From Candidatus Peregrinibacteria bacterium GW2011_GWA2_33_10 (GTDB lineage Bacteria > Patescibacteriota > Gracilibacteria > UBA1369 > GWC2-33-13): a DNA stretch of 64,000 bases. The number at the start of each line of letters is the position of its first letter. The stretch's first letter is position 1. Below, one piece after another: positions 27,839 to 37,522 of this stretch. A program made the position numbers and the translations under genes. The notes below the pieces were generated by a model that saw only the letters and a program-made list of their open reading frames with translations, was not told where the DNA came from and did no database searches. The DNA lies in the NCBI GenBank assembly GCA_000989565.1, contig LBOO01000002.1, positions 1-64,000 on the forward strand, read 5' to 3'.

Positions 27839-28996
27839 TTAAATTAATTCCAATTTTTTTGCCGTATGGAATGCAAAATCATCACTCATACCGGCAATAA
27901 AATCTTTTATATAAATTACTTTTTCTTCATTGTTTGAAACTATAAATTCATTCTTTTTATTGAATTCTTCCCAATTTTTATAAAAATATCTGAATAAATT
28001 ATCAATAATTTTTTTCCCTTTATCCATTTCTTCAATAATTTTTGAATTTGAATATATCTCTTTAAATAAAAATTCCCGTAAACTTTTATTTTTTTCTGAA
28101 TAATCTCGGCTAAACGAAACCAATCTTTTATCATAATTTTTTAAATCAGAGAAATTATTAATATTATTTTTTTCTAATCTTTTTTCAGTTTCTTTAATTA
28201 CATCATCAATCATCAAAGAAATCATAATGCTTATCTTCCTGTTTATTTTTATATCTTTAGTCGCCGGATTAAATTTATACCGTTTATTAAAAAGCAGATC
28301 TGACTCTTTCCAAATGTCTAAATTTTGCAAACTTTCATCAGAGATAAACATTGATCGTAATCCATCATCAACATCATGGTTTTGATATGCGATTTCATCG
28401 GCAATATTGACGATTTCAGCTTCTAACGGAGGTCTGATAATATCAAACGAATGATTATTATGGTTGTCCCAAGGAGTAACATGCTTCATCAATCCTTCAA
28501 GTACTTCCCTGCTCAAATTTAAGCCCACGAAATTAGGATAAGAAATTTCCAAATTCTCAACAATCCTTTGAGACTGGATATTATGCTCAAATTCCATATT
28601 GAACTCTTCCATAATTTTATTTAGAGCCGCCTCTCCGGCATGCCCATAGGGGGTATGCCCAAGATCATGTGCGAGAGCGATCGCTTCAGCCAAATCTTCA
28701 TTTAATCCAAGTGTTCTTGCTATACCTCTTGATATTTGAGCGACCTCCAAAGTATGAGTAAGCCTGGTTCTATAATGATCCCCATGATTTCCCAAAAAAA
28801 CTTGAGTTTTCCCTTTTAAACGCCTAAAAGCTTTACAATGAATAATTCTGTCCCGATCTCTTTGAAAGCAAGTTCGAAAAACATGTTCTTCTTCCTTAAA
28901 CTTTCTACCTTCAGTATTCATGCTCAAACACGCATACGGCCGTAAAACTTTTTTCTCATTTTCTTCAATATGTTCGCGGTAATAAATTCTTTCCAT
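27839..28996 (-). CDS. dgt: deoxyguanosinetriphosphate triphosphohydrolase-like (HD)
   Basis: CFQRDRDRIIHCKAFRRLKGKTQVFLGNHGDHYRTRLTHTLEVAQISRGIARTLGLNEDLAEAIALAHDLGHTPYGHAGE. Confidence 0.93.
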   Translation of the reverse strand: MERIYYREHIEENEKKVLRPYACLSMNTEGRKFKEEEHVFRTCFQRDRDRIIHCKAFRRLKGKTQVFLGNHGDHYRTRLTHTLEVAQISRGIARTLGLNEDLAEAIALAHDLGHTPYGHAGEAALNKIMEEFNMEFEHNIQSQRIVENLEISYPNFVGLNLSREVLEGLMKHVTPWDNHNNHSFDIIRPPLEAEIVNIADEIAYQNHDVDDGLRSMFISDESLQNLDIWKESDLLFNKRYKFNPATKDIKINRKISIMISLMIDDVIKETEKRLEKNNINNFSDLKNYDKRLVSFSRDYSEKNKSLREFLFKEIYSNSKIIEEMDKGKKIIDNLFRYFYKNWEEFNKKNEFIVSNNEEKVIYIKDFIAGMSDDFAFHTAKKLELI

Positions 28997-29039
28997 AAAT
29001 TAAAATTATCTTTAAAATTAACTTAAAAAAAATAACAAG

Positions 29040-30221
29040 TCAAATCTTTAGGCTTCGATTGGGGCCTATTTTAAACAAAACCATTGAGATACATCTAATC
29101 CCCTTGCCTTCGCCAAAAGGTCCCATGTTTTCTCCGCTGGTGGCTGTTATACCTATATTTTGTATATCCAAATCTAAAATTTTTGAAAGACTTTTCTTGA
29201 TTTTATCCGATATTGGAGTGATTAGAGGAATTTTACATTCCAAAGCAACAGAGATATTCAAAAAAATTATTTTATTTTTATCAAGCAAAACTTCTAAATA
29301 CTCCCTGCTGTCTTTTATCCCTTTAATTAAACACATTTCATCGGCAATCTCACTAATACTGCCCTGTCCTGATGCTGATGAAATTGCATTAAATAAAGAA
29401 TGTAAAATTACATCGCCATCTGAATTAGCTTTCATGCTTCGATATTGATTGAACTTAACTCCCCCCAATATCAAACCGAATTTATTTTTGTCAAATTCGT
29501 GACTATCAACACCTATACCGGTTCGAATTAAATCGTTTTTCAATATATTTTCACCTAACTGAATATCCGAAAAATTGGTTATTTTAAAATTATCTTTGCT
29601 TGCGGGAATAATTTTTACTTTGCCTCCCAGCCTTTCCACTAAACTTAAATCATCAGTACCGATAAATTTTTCTTTCATAGCTTTTTTATAAGCGTTTATT
29701 AACAATTGATATTGAATAACCTGAGGTGTCTGCATTAAAACAACAAAATCTCGACTTAAAGTTTCTTTGACAAATTTGTTTTTATCAACAACTTTTATTG
29801 TATCTTTTGCTTTGTGAGCGACTCCGGAAGCGCCAAATTTTTTTGCCGCCATAATTGAGTTTTTCAATTCCTTTTCTGTAAAAAAAGGATTAGCACCATT
29901 ATGAATGATAACCGGATCAGTACTTTTAATTCCCGAATTTTTTAATGATTTTAAACCATTCCACACGGAATCCTGCCTTTCTTGGCCACCTAACACAATT
30001 TTAGTGATTTTTTTAAAACTGTTTTCTTTTATAATGCTTTTCAAATGATTTTTATCTTCATTTCTTATTACTACAACAATATGATCAATTAATTCTGAAT
30101 TTTCGAACTTTGCCAAAATATGTGAAATTAATTCTTTTTCATTTAATTTGAAAAAACATTTATTGATGTTTAACTTAAATCGAGTGCTTTGGCCTGCCGC
30201 GACAATAATGGCAAAATTCAT
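29040..30221 (-). CDS. ispDF: bifunctional IspD/IspF (MEP pathway)
   Basis: N-terminal IspD (FAIIVAAGQSTRF), C-terminal IspF (TGIGVDSHEFDKNKFGLILGGVKF). Confidence 0.9.
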   Translation of the reverse strand: MNFAIIVAAGQSTRFKLNINKCFFKLNEKELISHILAKFENSELIDHIVVVIRNEDKNHLKSIIKENSFKKITKIVLGGQERQDSVWNGLKSLKNSGIKSTDPVIIHNGANPFFTEKELKNSIMAAKKFGASGVAHKAKDTIKVVDKNKFVKETLSRDFVVLMQTPQVIQYQLLINAYKKAMKEKFIGTDDLSLVERLGGKVKIIPASKDNFKITNFSDIQLGENILKNDLIRTGIGVDSHEFDKNKFGLILGGVKFNQYRSMKANSDGDVILHSLFNAISSASGQGSISEIADEMCLIKGIKDSREYLEVLLDKNKIIFLNISVALECKIPLITPISDKIKKSLSKILDLDIQNIGITATSGENMGPFGEGKGIRCISMVLFKIGPNRSLKI

Positions 30222-30230
30222 AAGATTAAA

Positions 30231-31307
30231 TTATTTAATGGCTTTTTTTAATAATTTATAAATATCCAAAAATCGGATTTTTCCTTCTAAAAATAATTTT
30301 ACTGCTTTTTCATTTGCTTCATTAAATTTTTTCGGATAATTCATGCCTTTTTTTGCTGCTTCATAAGCCAATTTCAAGCCTTCAAAAGTTTTTAAATCCA
30401 CTTTTTCAAAATCCCATTTCAGAAAAGCAGTTTGGCTGTTGTCTTTTAAATTTCTGCTGCCAATATCCAATCTCACAAATGAATTTTCTTTTTTCTCAGG
30501 GTAATATAAAGAATAGAAAATAGGAATACGCATATCAGCGCTAGCCGCGTGCATTAAGACCGATCCATCTTTGAAATAAACTATTCCATGAATTTGACTT
30601 TGGGGATGAATAACAACTTCGATTTGCTTTAATTTTAGATTGAATAAATGCATGGCTTCAATCACTTCCAACCCTTTATTCACAAGAGTCGCACTATCAA
30701 TGCTTATTTTTGCTCCCATTTTCCACGTAGGATGTTTTAAAGCATCTTTCAAAGTAACTTTTTCAAGATCATTTTTATTGAAACCTCTAAATGGCCCTCC
30801 TGAACAAGTTAAAACAATTTTTTCCACTTCTTTTATATCCCTGCCCTCCAAACATTGAAAAATCGCGTTATGCTCAGAATCGATTGGTATTAAATTTATT
30901 CTGTTTTTTTTTACTAATTTCATAATTTTTTTCCCCTCGCATACCAATGCTTCTTTATTGGCAATCGCTATATCCTTTTTAGCTTGTATAGCTGAAATAG
31001 TAGGTTCAACGCCGGCGCTTCCCACAATCGCGTTCACAACCAAATCTGCATCTTTCAAGGCCGCGATATGGCATAATCCCTCTTCATCATTAAAAATTCG
31101 AATTTTTAAATTTTTAAATTCTTCATTAAATTTTTTGGGTACGTTTATAGCAAGCGGTTTAAACTCTTTAATTTGTTCTTTGAGTATTTTTATATTTGAG
31201 TTGCATGTAAGACCGATTATTTTAAAATCTCTTTTGTTTTTTCTTATAACATCCAATGTTTGCGTTCCAATAGAACCGGTTGAACCTAATATTACAATTT
31301 TTTTCAT
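30231..31307 (-). CDS. dxr: 1-deoxy-D-xylulose 5-phosphate reductoisomerase
   Basis: KKIVILGSTGSIGTQTLDVIRKN..IPIDSEHNAIFQCLEG. Confidence 0.96.
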   Translation of the reverse strand: MKKIVILGSTGSIGTQTLDVIRKNKRDFKIIGLTCNSNIKILKEQIKEFKPLAINVPKKFNEEFKNLKIRIFNDEEGLCHIAALKDADLVVNAIVGSAGVEPTISAIQAKKDIAIANKEALVCEGKKIMKLVKKNRINLIPIDSEHNAIFQCLEGRDIKEVEKIVLTCSGGPFRGFNKNDLEKVTLKDALKHPTWKMGAKISIDSATLVNKGLEVIEAMHLFNLKLKQIEVVIHPQSQIHGIVYFKDGSVLMHAASADMRIPIFYSLYYPEKKENSFVRLDIGSRNLKDNSQTAFLKWDFEKVDLKTFEGLKLAYEAAKKGMNYPKKFNEANEKAVKLFLEGKIRFLDIYKLLKKAIK

Positions 31308-31317
31308 TTTTTAAACA

Positions 31318-33927
31318 TTATTCTATTTTATATAACCAATAACTTGGCGAATCATAAACCAAATTCAAATTTTTAACAAAATCTTTAATTGATTCAAATC
31401 TCTTATCGGCATTTTCTTTCCCCACAGTTAAAGATGAGTTTAAGTTTTTATCTAAAATAATATAGGACACATTTAAAGTTTTTAATCTTTCAATGGTTTT
31501 TTTCGCGTCTTTTTCCAAATACAAACAACTTAAAACATCTACCCCGTCATCATCTATAACTCTTTTATAATTATTGTTAATCCAATATTTCATATAAGTG
31601 CCGGCTCTTATAATTTTGGTATCTTTTTGACTAGTATTAATAATTTTACTGCCGGCTAAAATATTTGGAAAAATATAATCCATAAATTGAGATTCGTTAA
31701 TATAGCCGTTTATATAGCCAATTAATTTAGCATTTGCCGCCCAAGTATATCGAGCGGATAAATTGGTAATAAACAGTATCGCCAAAACAGCGCCAAGCAA
31801 ATATTTCATGTACTTGCTTTCTCGTTCCAAAAAGCAAAAACCTAAACCGCTTAAGATTATCAAACCAATAAATCCGGTAATCCCATACCAAATTATTCCT
31901 CTTGCCGCAAAAGTCCAAAAAAAGTAATAAATAAAGCTAAAAAGTAATAAATGAATCCATATTCGATTTTTTTCAATAACAGTAAATATACTATTTTGTT
32001 TATTTTTTGAATCGGATGTGTTTTTTTTGAATAAATACAAAATAAGAATTACTATAAAGGCCAGAAACAGAGGCCCGATATCCACATGCAGCTTGTGCAA
32101 ATAATTATTCATCGTAACATCCCAAGGCAGCGAAAATAGAGCTTTAACAATTGAATCACCGCCTAAATATCGTTGCATTTCTTCATCGGCTCCTTGACAG
32201 AGACCTCTATCAACGCCCAAGCTTTTATAATCTATGTTTGTCTGAAATTTCCCATACAAAAGCGTGGAAAAATTTAAACTTTTGTAATGTATATAATTAT
32301 TTGCAAACCAAATTGACAAAGGAATAAATACTAACAGTCCACATAACAAAACTTTTTTAAATTTTTGCCAAAAATAATTGTTTTTAGAAAAAGCGATAAT
32401 TCCGGTTAAAATAATCGCGACACCAAATGCGATTAAACTGATAATCTTTAAAGCGTTATCTCCCCATATTGATATGTCTGATTTTAAAATGCCGGCCAGA
32501 AAAAGTATGCTTGCGCTACCAAGAAAACCGGCTATTAAACCTATCCTTTTAAAGAAAATATAAAATAGAGCAATGAAAAAAGTAACAATTAAAATTAAAA
32601 CCGTATATTTGATACTCATAGCGAATCCAAGCAAAAAAGAGCACAAATAAAGGAAATAATTTTTTTCCTGTTTATTATGCAGCCAATAATAGAAGTTAAG
32701 AATCGCCAAATTGGCAATGAAAACCAAAGCTAAATCAGGTTTTATATCCACTCCGGTTATCCAAAAGACAAACGGCAGTGAATAAAAAGTTGTTGCTAAA
32801 TAAAAAGAGAATGAGTCGGAAAAAAACTTTTTAAGAATAAAATATAACGTACTTATTGCTCCAAAGCCTGCGAATAAAGCAAAAAACATTGCCACCGCGG
32901 AATTTTCAGACAAGAGGAATCCGACACTTTGAATTAAACCGAAAGCATAAGGCATTCTACCGAACAAGCCATTATTCTCGCTTAACAAATGTGGAATATT
33001 GATATAAGAGATTGTTTCATCCCAACTGGCCGGAATAGGCCTTAAAATATCTATAATATTAAAAGCGCACAAAACCCCGAATATTGTTAAGGCAAGAGAA
33101 AAATGTGAGAAAAGCTTGATTGAGAAATTACTTTTAAAAGTTAAATGTAATAATTCAGGTATTTGCCTATAAGAAAGAGTTATTCCTATAAAAAATAAAA
33201 TTCCGACAGATAAAACATTAAATAAATGAAAAAAGCTTAAAATGAATAACATGAAACTCAAAATTGCCATTCCCAATCCAACAGAACAAAGTAAATATTC
33301 AAAATTTTCAACTTCAATCTTTAGTTTTTTCTTAAAAAATAGATTTAACAAAAAAGAACCTGTCACAAAAGTAAAAAAATACAAACAGATTATGCTAAAC
33401 AAGGGAATCGCCAAAAATTTTAATAAAAAATAGTTTTTTGTTAAAAACCCATGTTTAACAAAAAAATTTCCGGCTCTCTCGTCGGCAATGGCGGAAACGA
33501 TCTCGTTCGTGTTCACCACTAAATCATTTTCCTTTAAAAGAATTTCAAAATCTTCCGGAACATCTGAAGCATGGGGAAATACCGCATATGCAGTCTCTGA
33601 TTTTGCGAAAACACCTTTTTCATAACCTGATTTAAAGGATGAAATATTTAAATCATAACTAATAACATTGTAAATGATTCCTAGAATTAGAACGAAGTAA
33701 ATAAAGATTTTAAAAATATTAATATTGATAGCCCCTTTATCTTTTTTAAAAGCCATTAAAACAAATTTGAATATCACAAAAAATAAACCAATAAAAAAAC
33801 CTGCAATCAATAATTTGCCAAAATTACTGTGAAAAGCATCCAAATGATTATTATTGCTCTTAAAATATGAAATAAAAACAATAGTTATCCATACTAAAGA
33901 AAAAAAAGCTAATAGAGGATTCTTCAT
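31318..33927 (-). CDS. polytopic membrane protein, GT-C glycosyltransferase-like
   Basis: 869 aa with many TM helices and a C-terminal soluble tail; overall PMT/ArnT-like organisation. Confidence 0.55.
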   Translation of the reverse strand: MKNPLLAFFSLVWITIVFISYFKSNNNHLDAFHSNFGKLLIAGFFIGLFFVIFKFVLMAFKKDKGAININIFKIFIYFVLILGIIYNVISYDLNISSFKSGYEKGVFAKSETAYAVFPHASDVPEDFEILLKENDLVVNTNEIVSAIADERAGNFFVKHGFLTKNYFLLKFLAIPLFSIICLYFFTFVTGSFLLNLFFKKKLKIEVENFEYLLCSVGLGMAILSFMLFILSFFHLFNVLSVGILFFIGITLSYRQIPELLHLTFKSNFSIKLFSHFSLALTIFGVLCAFNIIDILRPIPASWDETISYINIPHLLSENNGLFGRMPYAFGLIQSVGFLLSENSAVAMFFALFAGFGAISTLYFILKKFFSDSFSFYLATTFYSLPFVFWITGVDIKPDLALVFIANLAILNFYYWLHNKQEKNYFLYLCSFLLGFAMSIKYTVLILIVTFFIALFYIFFKRIGLIAGFLGSASILFLAGILKSDISIWGDNALKIISLIAFGVAIILTGIIAFSKNNYFWQKFKKVLLCGLLVFIPLSIWFANNYIHYKSLNFSTLLYGKFQTNIDYKSLGVDRGLCQGADEEMQRYLGGDSIVKALFSLPWDVTMNNYLHKLHVDIGPLFLAFIVILILYLFKKNTSDSKNKQNSIFTVIEKNRIWIHLLLFSFIYYFFWTFAARGIIWYGITGFIGLIILSGLGFCFLERESKYMKYLLGAVLAILFITNLSARYTWAANAKLIGYINGYINESQFMDYIFPNILAGSKIINTSQKDTKIIRAGTYMKYWINNNYKRVIDDDGVDVLSCLYLEKDAKKTIERLKTLNVSYIILDKNLNSSLTVGKENADKRFESIKDFVKNLNLVYDSPSYWLYKIE

Positions 33928-33997
33928 TTTTTATAATTAAATTTTTCTTTATAAACACAAAAAAGATAATACTAAAATAATAATGTACGCAATATAA

Positions 33998-34465
33998 TTA
34001 AATTTTATTTAAAATTTGATAAACCCCGATCCCGAAAGCAGTAGAGACATTCAGCGACTCCTTTTTTCCAAGCATTGGAATGTGCAGCACCTTATCTGAA
34101 ATATTTAATACAGCCTCGGAAATACCTTCAATTTCATTCCCTACAATTATAGCTATCGGTGATTTATATTTTTTAATATCTAAAATATTCCTCGAATCAG
34201 CGGTTTTCTCTAATGCGATTATTTCATATCCTCCTTTTTGTAGTGTACTAATAACGCTTATAATATCAGGATCGTGTACCCATTCAACATATTCCTCAGC
34301 CCCTAAGGCTGTTTTTGTGATTTCTTTTCGAGGTGGAATCCCCGTATACCCGCAGAGATATATTCTTTCAATATTAGAGGCATCCGCTGTTCTGAAAATC
34401 GCCCCAACATTATGAAGAGAGCGAATATTTTCTAATATTGCCACTATTGGTGTTTTTGAAGTCAT
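33998..34465 (-). CDS. TrmH/SpoU-family RNA methyltransferase
   Basis: ILENIRSLHNVGAIFRTADASNIERIYLCGYT..IIVGNEIEGISEAVLN..HIPMLGKKESLNVSTAFGIGVY; start likely MTSKTP. Confidence 0.92.
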   Translation of the reverse strand: MTSKTPIVAILENIRSLHNVGAIFRTADASNIERIYLCGYTGIPPRKEITKTALGAEEYVEWVHDPDIISVISTLQKGGYEIIALEKTADSRNILDIKKYKSPIAIIVGNEIEGISEAVLNISDKVLHIPMLGKKESLNVSTAFGIGVYQILNKI

Positions 34466-34479
34466 AAATTTAAAAATAA

Positions 34480-34713
34480 TAGACAAACTCAATGTCTGGA
34501 CAATCATATCGATTTGTATTTTTTTTGTCTATTGTTTTTTTCGATCAAAAACATCTAAGTATAAACTGAATTTAACAATATCGTCAGTAGACATGGTGGA
34601 AAAATTTGTCTACATATTTGTCTATAAAAATTGTCTTCTTTGTTCTTGAAAAAAGTTTAATTATAAGGTAATAATATAGATAGACACTATTTTTAATAGA
34701 CAATATATGTCTA
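34480..34713. promoter_or_regulatory. TAGACA/TGTCTA motif array in divergent intergenic region
   Basis: Exact hexamers at 34480, 34526, 34588, 34607, 34619, 34681, 34697, 34708; near matches TGTCTGGACA (34493) and TGTCTT (34632). Confidence 0.75.
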
Positions 34714-35366
34714 AAGTAAAAGAATACACGTTAACCAGAGAACGCGCAGCCTCGATTATACAAGTTTCAACCAGAACATTGGACAGGTATATTCGACAAA
34801 ATATATTAACGAGTCTAAAGATTGGAGCAAAAGTATATCTGTCTGATCAAGAAATCTCAAATTTTATCAAATTTCGAAAGAAAACTCCTTTGGAATCTAC
34901 GTCAAATTTGAAATCAAAGGATAAAGAGCCACAGAAAAAGAATATTTATATTAAAGACTTGGTCGGTAAACATCTTGAGCGGCAAAAAGATCCATTAGAA
35001 GAGAAAAAAGAAGTTTTGACTAGTCATGATGAATATACAGTATATCAAAAACTCTATCATGAATTAGCTGTTCAGGTTAAAGAAAATCAAAAAAGATTGG
35101 AAGGCGCCAATTATAAGGTTGGGCAATTAGAGGCAAAACTGGAAATCGTTAATCAACATTACATCTCGTTGGCGGATCATCATAAATACCTTAATGTTCT
35201 AAAAGTAAACGAAATGGAGTTAAACACAAAAAATTATCAAAGCAAATTGCTGATTAAAGATATAGAAGATAAATTTAAAAACGAAAAAGTAAATAAGCAA
35301 ATAATCATCGCCATTTTGTTTTTTTTGTTGTTGTTGCAGCCTATATTTTGGCTGATTTTAAAGTAG
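34707..35366 (+). CDS. HTH (MerR/excisionase-like) + coiled-coil + C-terminal TM protein
   Basis: YTLTRERAASIIQVSTRTLDRYIRQNILTSLKIGAKVYLSDQEISNFI; heptad-rich middle; C-terminal IIIAILFFLLLLQPIFWLILK. Confidence 0.75.
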   Translation: MSKVKEYTLTRERAASIIQVSTRTLDRYIRQNILTSLKIGAKVYLSDQEISNFIKFRKKTPLESTSNLKSKDKEPQKKNIYIKDLVGKHLERQKDPLEEKKEVLTSHDEYTVYQKLYHELAVQVKENQKRLEGANYKVGQLEAKLEIVNQHYISLADHHKYLNVLKVNEMELNTKNYQSKLLIKDIEDKFKNEKVNKQIIIAILFFLLLLQPIFWLILK

Positions 35367-35397
35367 TTAGGGTTTTTGATTAGTCAAAACGTTTAAT

Positions 35398-36165
35398 CTA
35401 CAATTTTCTCTGTATTAAGGTTATAAATATACCCAACATAATAAAACCGAAAAATACTTCCATTGAAACAAAGAATTTGGCCAAAAACGTTTTTGGCACA
35501 AAATCCCCGATTCCTAACGTCGTTAAAGTAACTATTGAAAAATACATGTAATCAAAAAAATGTCCTTTTGAAGATATGATTTTATATTCCTCTTTTAAAT
35601 TAAAATCTAAAAGTCCGTAAATCGAAGCCAAAACCATGGCAAATAAGAAAGATGTAAGTCCCCATCTAAAAAAGCTGTCTCCATAATTGCTGGTTTTTTC
35701 AAGAAAAAAATATTCAAACCATCTCAAGTATTTTTTCTCAAATCTAAAGCTTTTTTTTCTAAATTCCATTTTTCTTTCATAAGTTTTCTTTTTACTCTGA
35801 TTAAAAGCTTTTTCAATATAAAGCGCCTCTAGAGAAGAATAAATTTTTTCTATTAATAAATATAATTCTTTAAGTTTATCTCTGATATCTTTTGAATTTC
35901 TTTTTCTGATTTTTTTATTATAAATTTTTTCTTGCGTCAGGAAAAAATCATCCATTTTTTGATGATAATTTTTGCATTCTTGGCTTTCATACAATTTATG
36001 CGATTTTAAAGTGATTTGCAGCAAATAGTAATATATTTTTGCTTTTTCTAAATAATTCTCATGATCTATCTTCTTTAAATGATTCTTTAAAGTATTTTTT
36101 ATTTTTTGTATTTTTATGGTTTCTTTTCTTTCTTCAATAATATCTATGGCGTCCTCAAATTTCAT
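35398..36165 (-). CDS. two-TM potassium channel-like protein with cytosolic N-terminal coiled coil
   Basis: YFSIVTLTTLGIGDFVPKTFLAKFFVSMEVFFGFIMLGIFITLI pore region. Confidence 0.75.
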   Translation of the reverse strand: MKFEDAIDIIEERKETIKIQKIKNTLKNHLKKIDHENYLEKAKIYYYLLQITLKSHKLYESQECKNYHQKMDDFFLTQEKIYNKKIRKRNSKDIRDKLKELYLLIEKIYSSLEALYIEKAFNQSKKKTYERKMEFRKKSFRFEKKYLRWFEYFFLEKTSNYGDSFFRWGLTSFLFAMVLASIYGLLDFNLKEEYKIISSKGHFFDYMYFSIVTLTTLGIGDFVPKTFLAKFFVSMEVFFGFIMLGIFITLIQRKL

Positions 36166-36403
36166 AATTTTTTAGAATTTAATATTTAAACATTAACGAT
36201 TCTTTCAATTATAACATATTTTTTAATTCAGTAAATACAACTTATTACGAAAACTATCGAATAATAAGCTGTCTACCTTGAATTATCATAAAAAACATGA
36301 TAATATAATATGATTTAAAAATAAAAAAACCTCTAAAACATAAAAAAAATTTAATATATTTATACTTTAAAAAATAAACAAAAATATAATTTAACCAAAA
36401 AAA

Positions 36404-36874
36404 ATGTTAAACATTACATCAAAATCCGTTACCGGAATATTGACAAAAGAAAATTTCAAAAAAGCGGTTATCTATTTATTTATGGCTGCCACATTGGCTT
36501 TTGCTTTAAATTATTTGACAGTAGACAATACGTTTGCTCAGTCTACTGCCGGATATGATACTCAGCAAGATGATAAACCAGAATGGATCACCAAAATGGG
36601 TGGGGGCGATAGTGCTAGAGATCAAGCTAGACAATTTATCAACTTCTTCTTGGGATTTCTTGGGTTCATTGCCACGGCTATGATTATCTATGGAGGTTTC
36701 TTATATGTAACAGCTGCCGGTAATCAGGAAAAAACCGATCAAGGCAAAAAAATTATTACTTATTCAATAATTGGTATATTAATTATTTTGATTTCATTCG
36801 CGATCGTCAACACAGTATTAAGTGGAGCAACGAGTGGTAATGATCAAACAGATGATGGTAGTGCTGCATTATAA
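36404..36874 (+). CDS. VirB2/TrbC-like pilin-type membrane protein
   Basis: N-terminal hydrophobic segment, then two TMs with MIIYGGFLYVTAAGNQEKTDQGKKIITYSIIGILIILISF. Confidence 0.65.
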   Translation: MLNITSKSVTGILTKENFKKAVIYLFMAATLAFALNYLTVDNTFAQSTAGYDTQQDDKPEWITKMGGGDSARDQARQFINFFLGFLGFIATAMIIYGGFLYVTAAGNQEKTDQGKKIITYSIIGILIILISFAIVNTVLSGATSGNDQTDDGSAAL

Positions 36875-36890
36875 ACTATATACAAATTTT

Positions 36891-36926
36891 AAAAAGCTCT
36901 CCGCAAAATTGCTGGGGGCTTTTTTT
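36891..36926 (+). terminator. intrinsic terminator
   Basis: AAAAAGCTCTCCGC AAAATT GCTGGGGGCTTTTTT. Confidence 0.75.
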
Positions 36927-37425
36927 ATGCCATTTCAATAGATATATTCTCTTTTAACTTCAATCTGCTTTTTAAAGCATTCTTTACAAATTCAAAATCA
37001 TCTTTGACTATAATCTTTTTTTCTTCAATGCTTATTATGGCTGAATAAGGGATTATTCTTTGATTATATTGAATAAACAAAAATGTTTTAAAACAGAGTA
37101 TCCCATTAATAATTAAAAAATTACAATCAAAGCTAAAATCATTAACTTTGCCTAAATATTTGTTGGAAACAGTTTCAACCCGCATATTATTGAGAAAACT
37201 TCCGTTATTTTTTTTATCTGATATTTGTTTTTTACTTTTGACGATAATATTTGGCGACCAATTAATTATATCCAATGCGTTAATTGATTTATTTTGTTCA
37301 GTGGTTAAACCTAAAATTTTTCCTGTATTCTTATCAACCAGTATATTTTGAACAAATCCGAGCTTTACGTTCTTTTCTTTATCAATAATCTTCCTGCCCA
37401 AAATTTCCGCGTAACTAGCATTCAT
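36925..37425 (-). CDS. PRC-barrel domain protein
   Basis: YAEILGRKIIDKEKNVKLGFVQNILVDKNTGKILGLTTEQ. Confidence 0.7.
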   Translation of the reverse strand: MNASYAEILGRKIIDKEKNVKLGFVQNILVDKNTGKILGLTTEQNKSINALDIINWSPNIIVKSKKQISDKKNNGSFLNNMRVETVSNKYLGKVNDFSFDCNFLIINGILCFKTFLFIQYNQRIIPYSAIISIEEKKIIVKDDFEFVKNALKSRLKLKENISIEMA

Positions 37426-37522
37426 AAATAAAATTATTACTGCCTTAACTTAGCAAATAATTAAAATATTGTAAAAATTTACCACCCTAGGTATCTTTTT
37501 AAAGGTATTTAAAAAAATATTA

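Noticed and set aside
29059-29448. 129-aa plus-strand ORF in ispDF
   Set aside because: Antisense to a conserved coding region; no motif.
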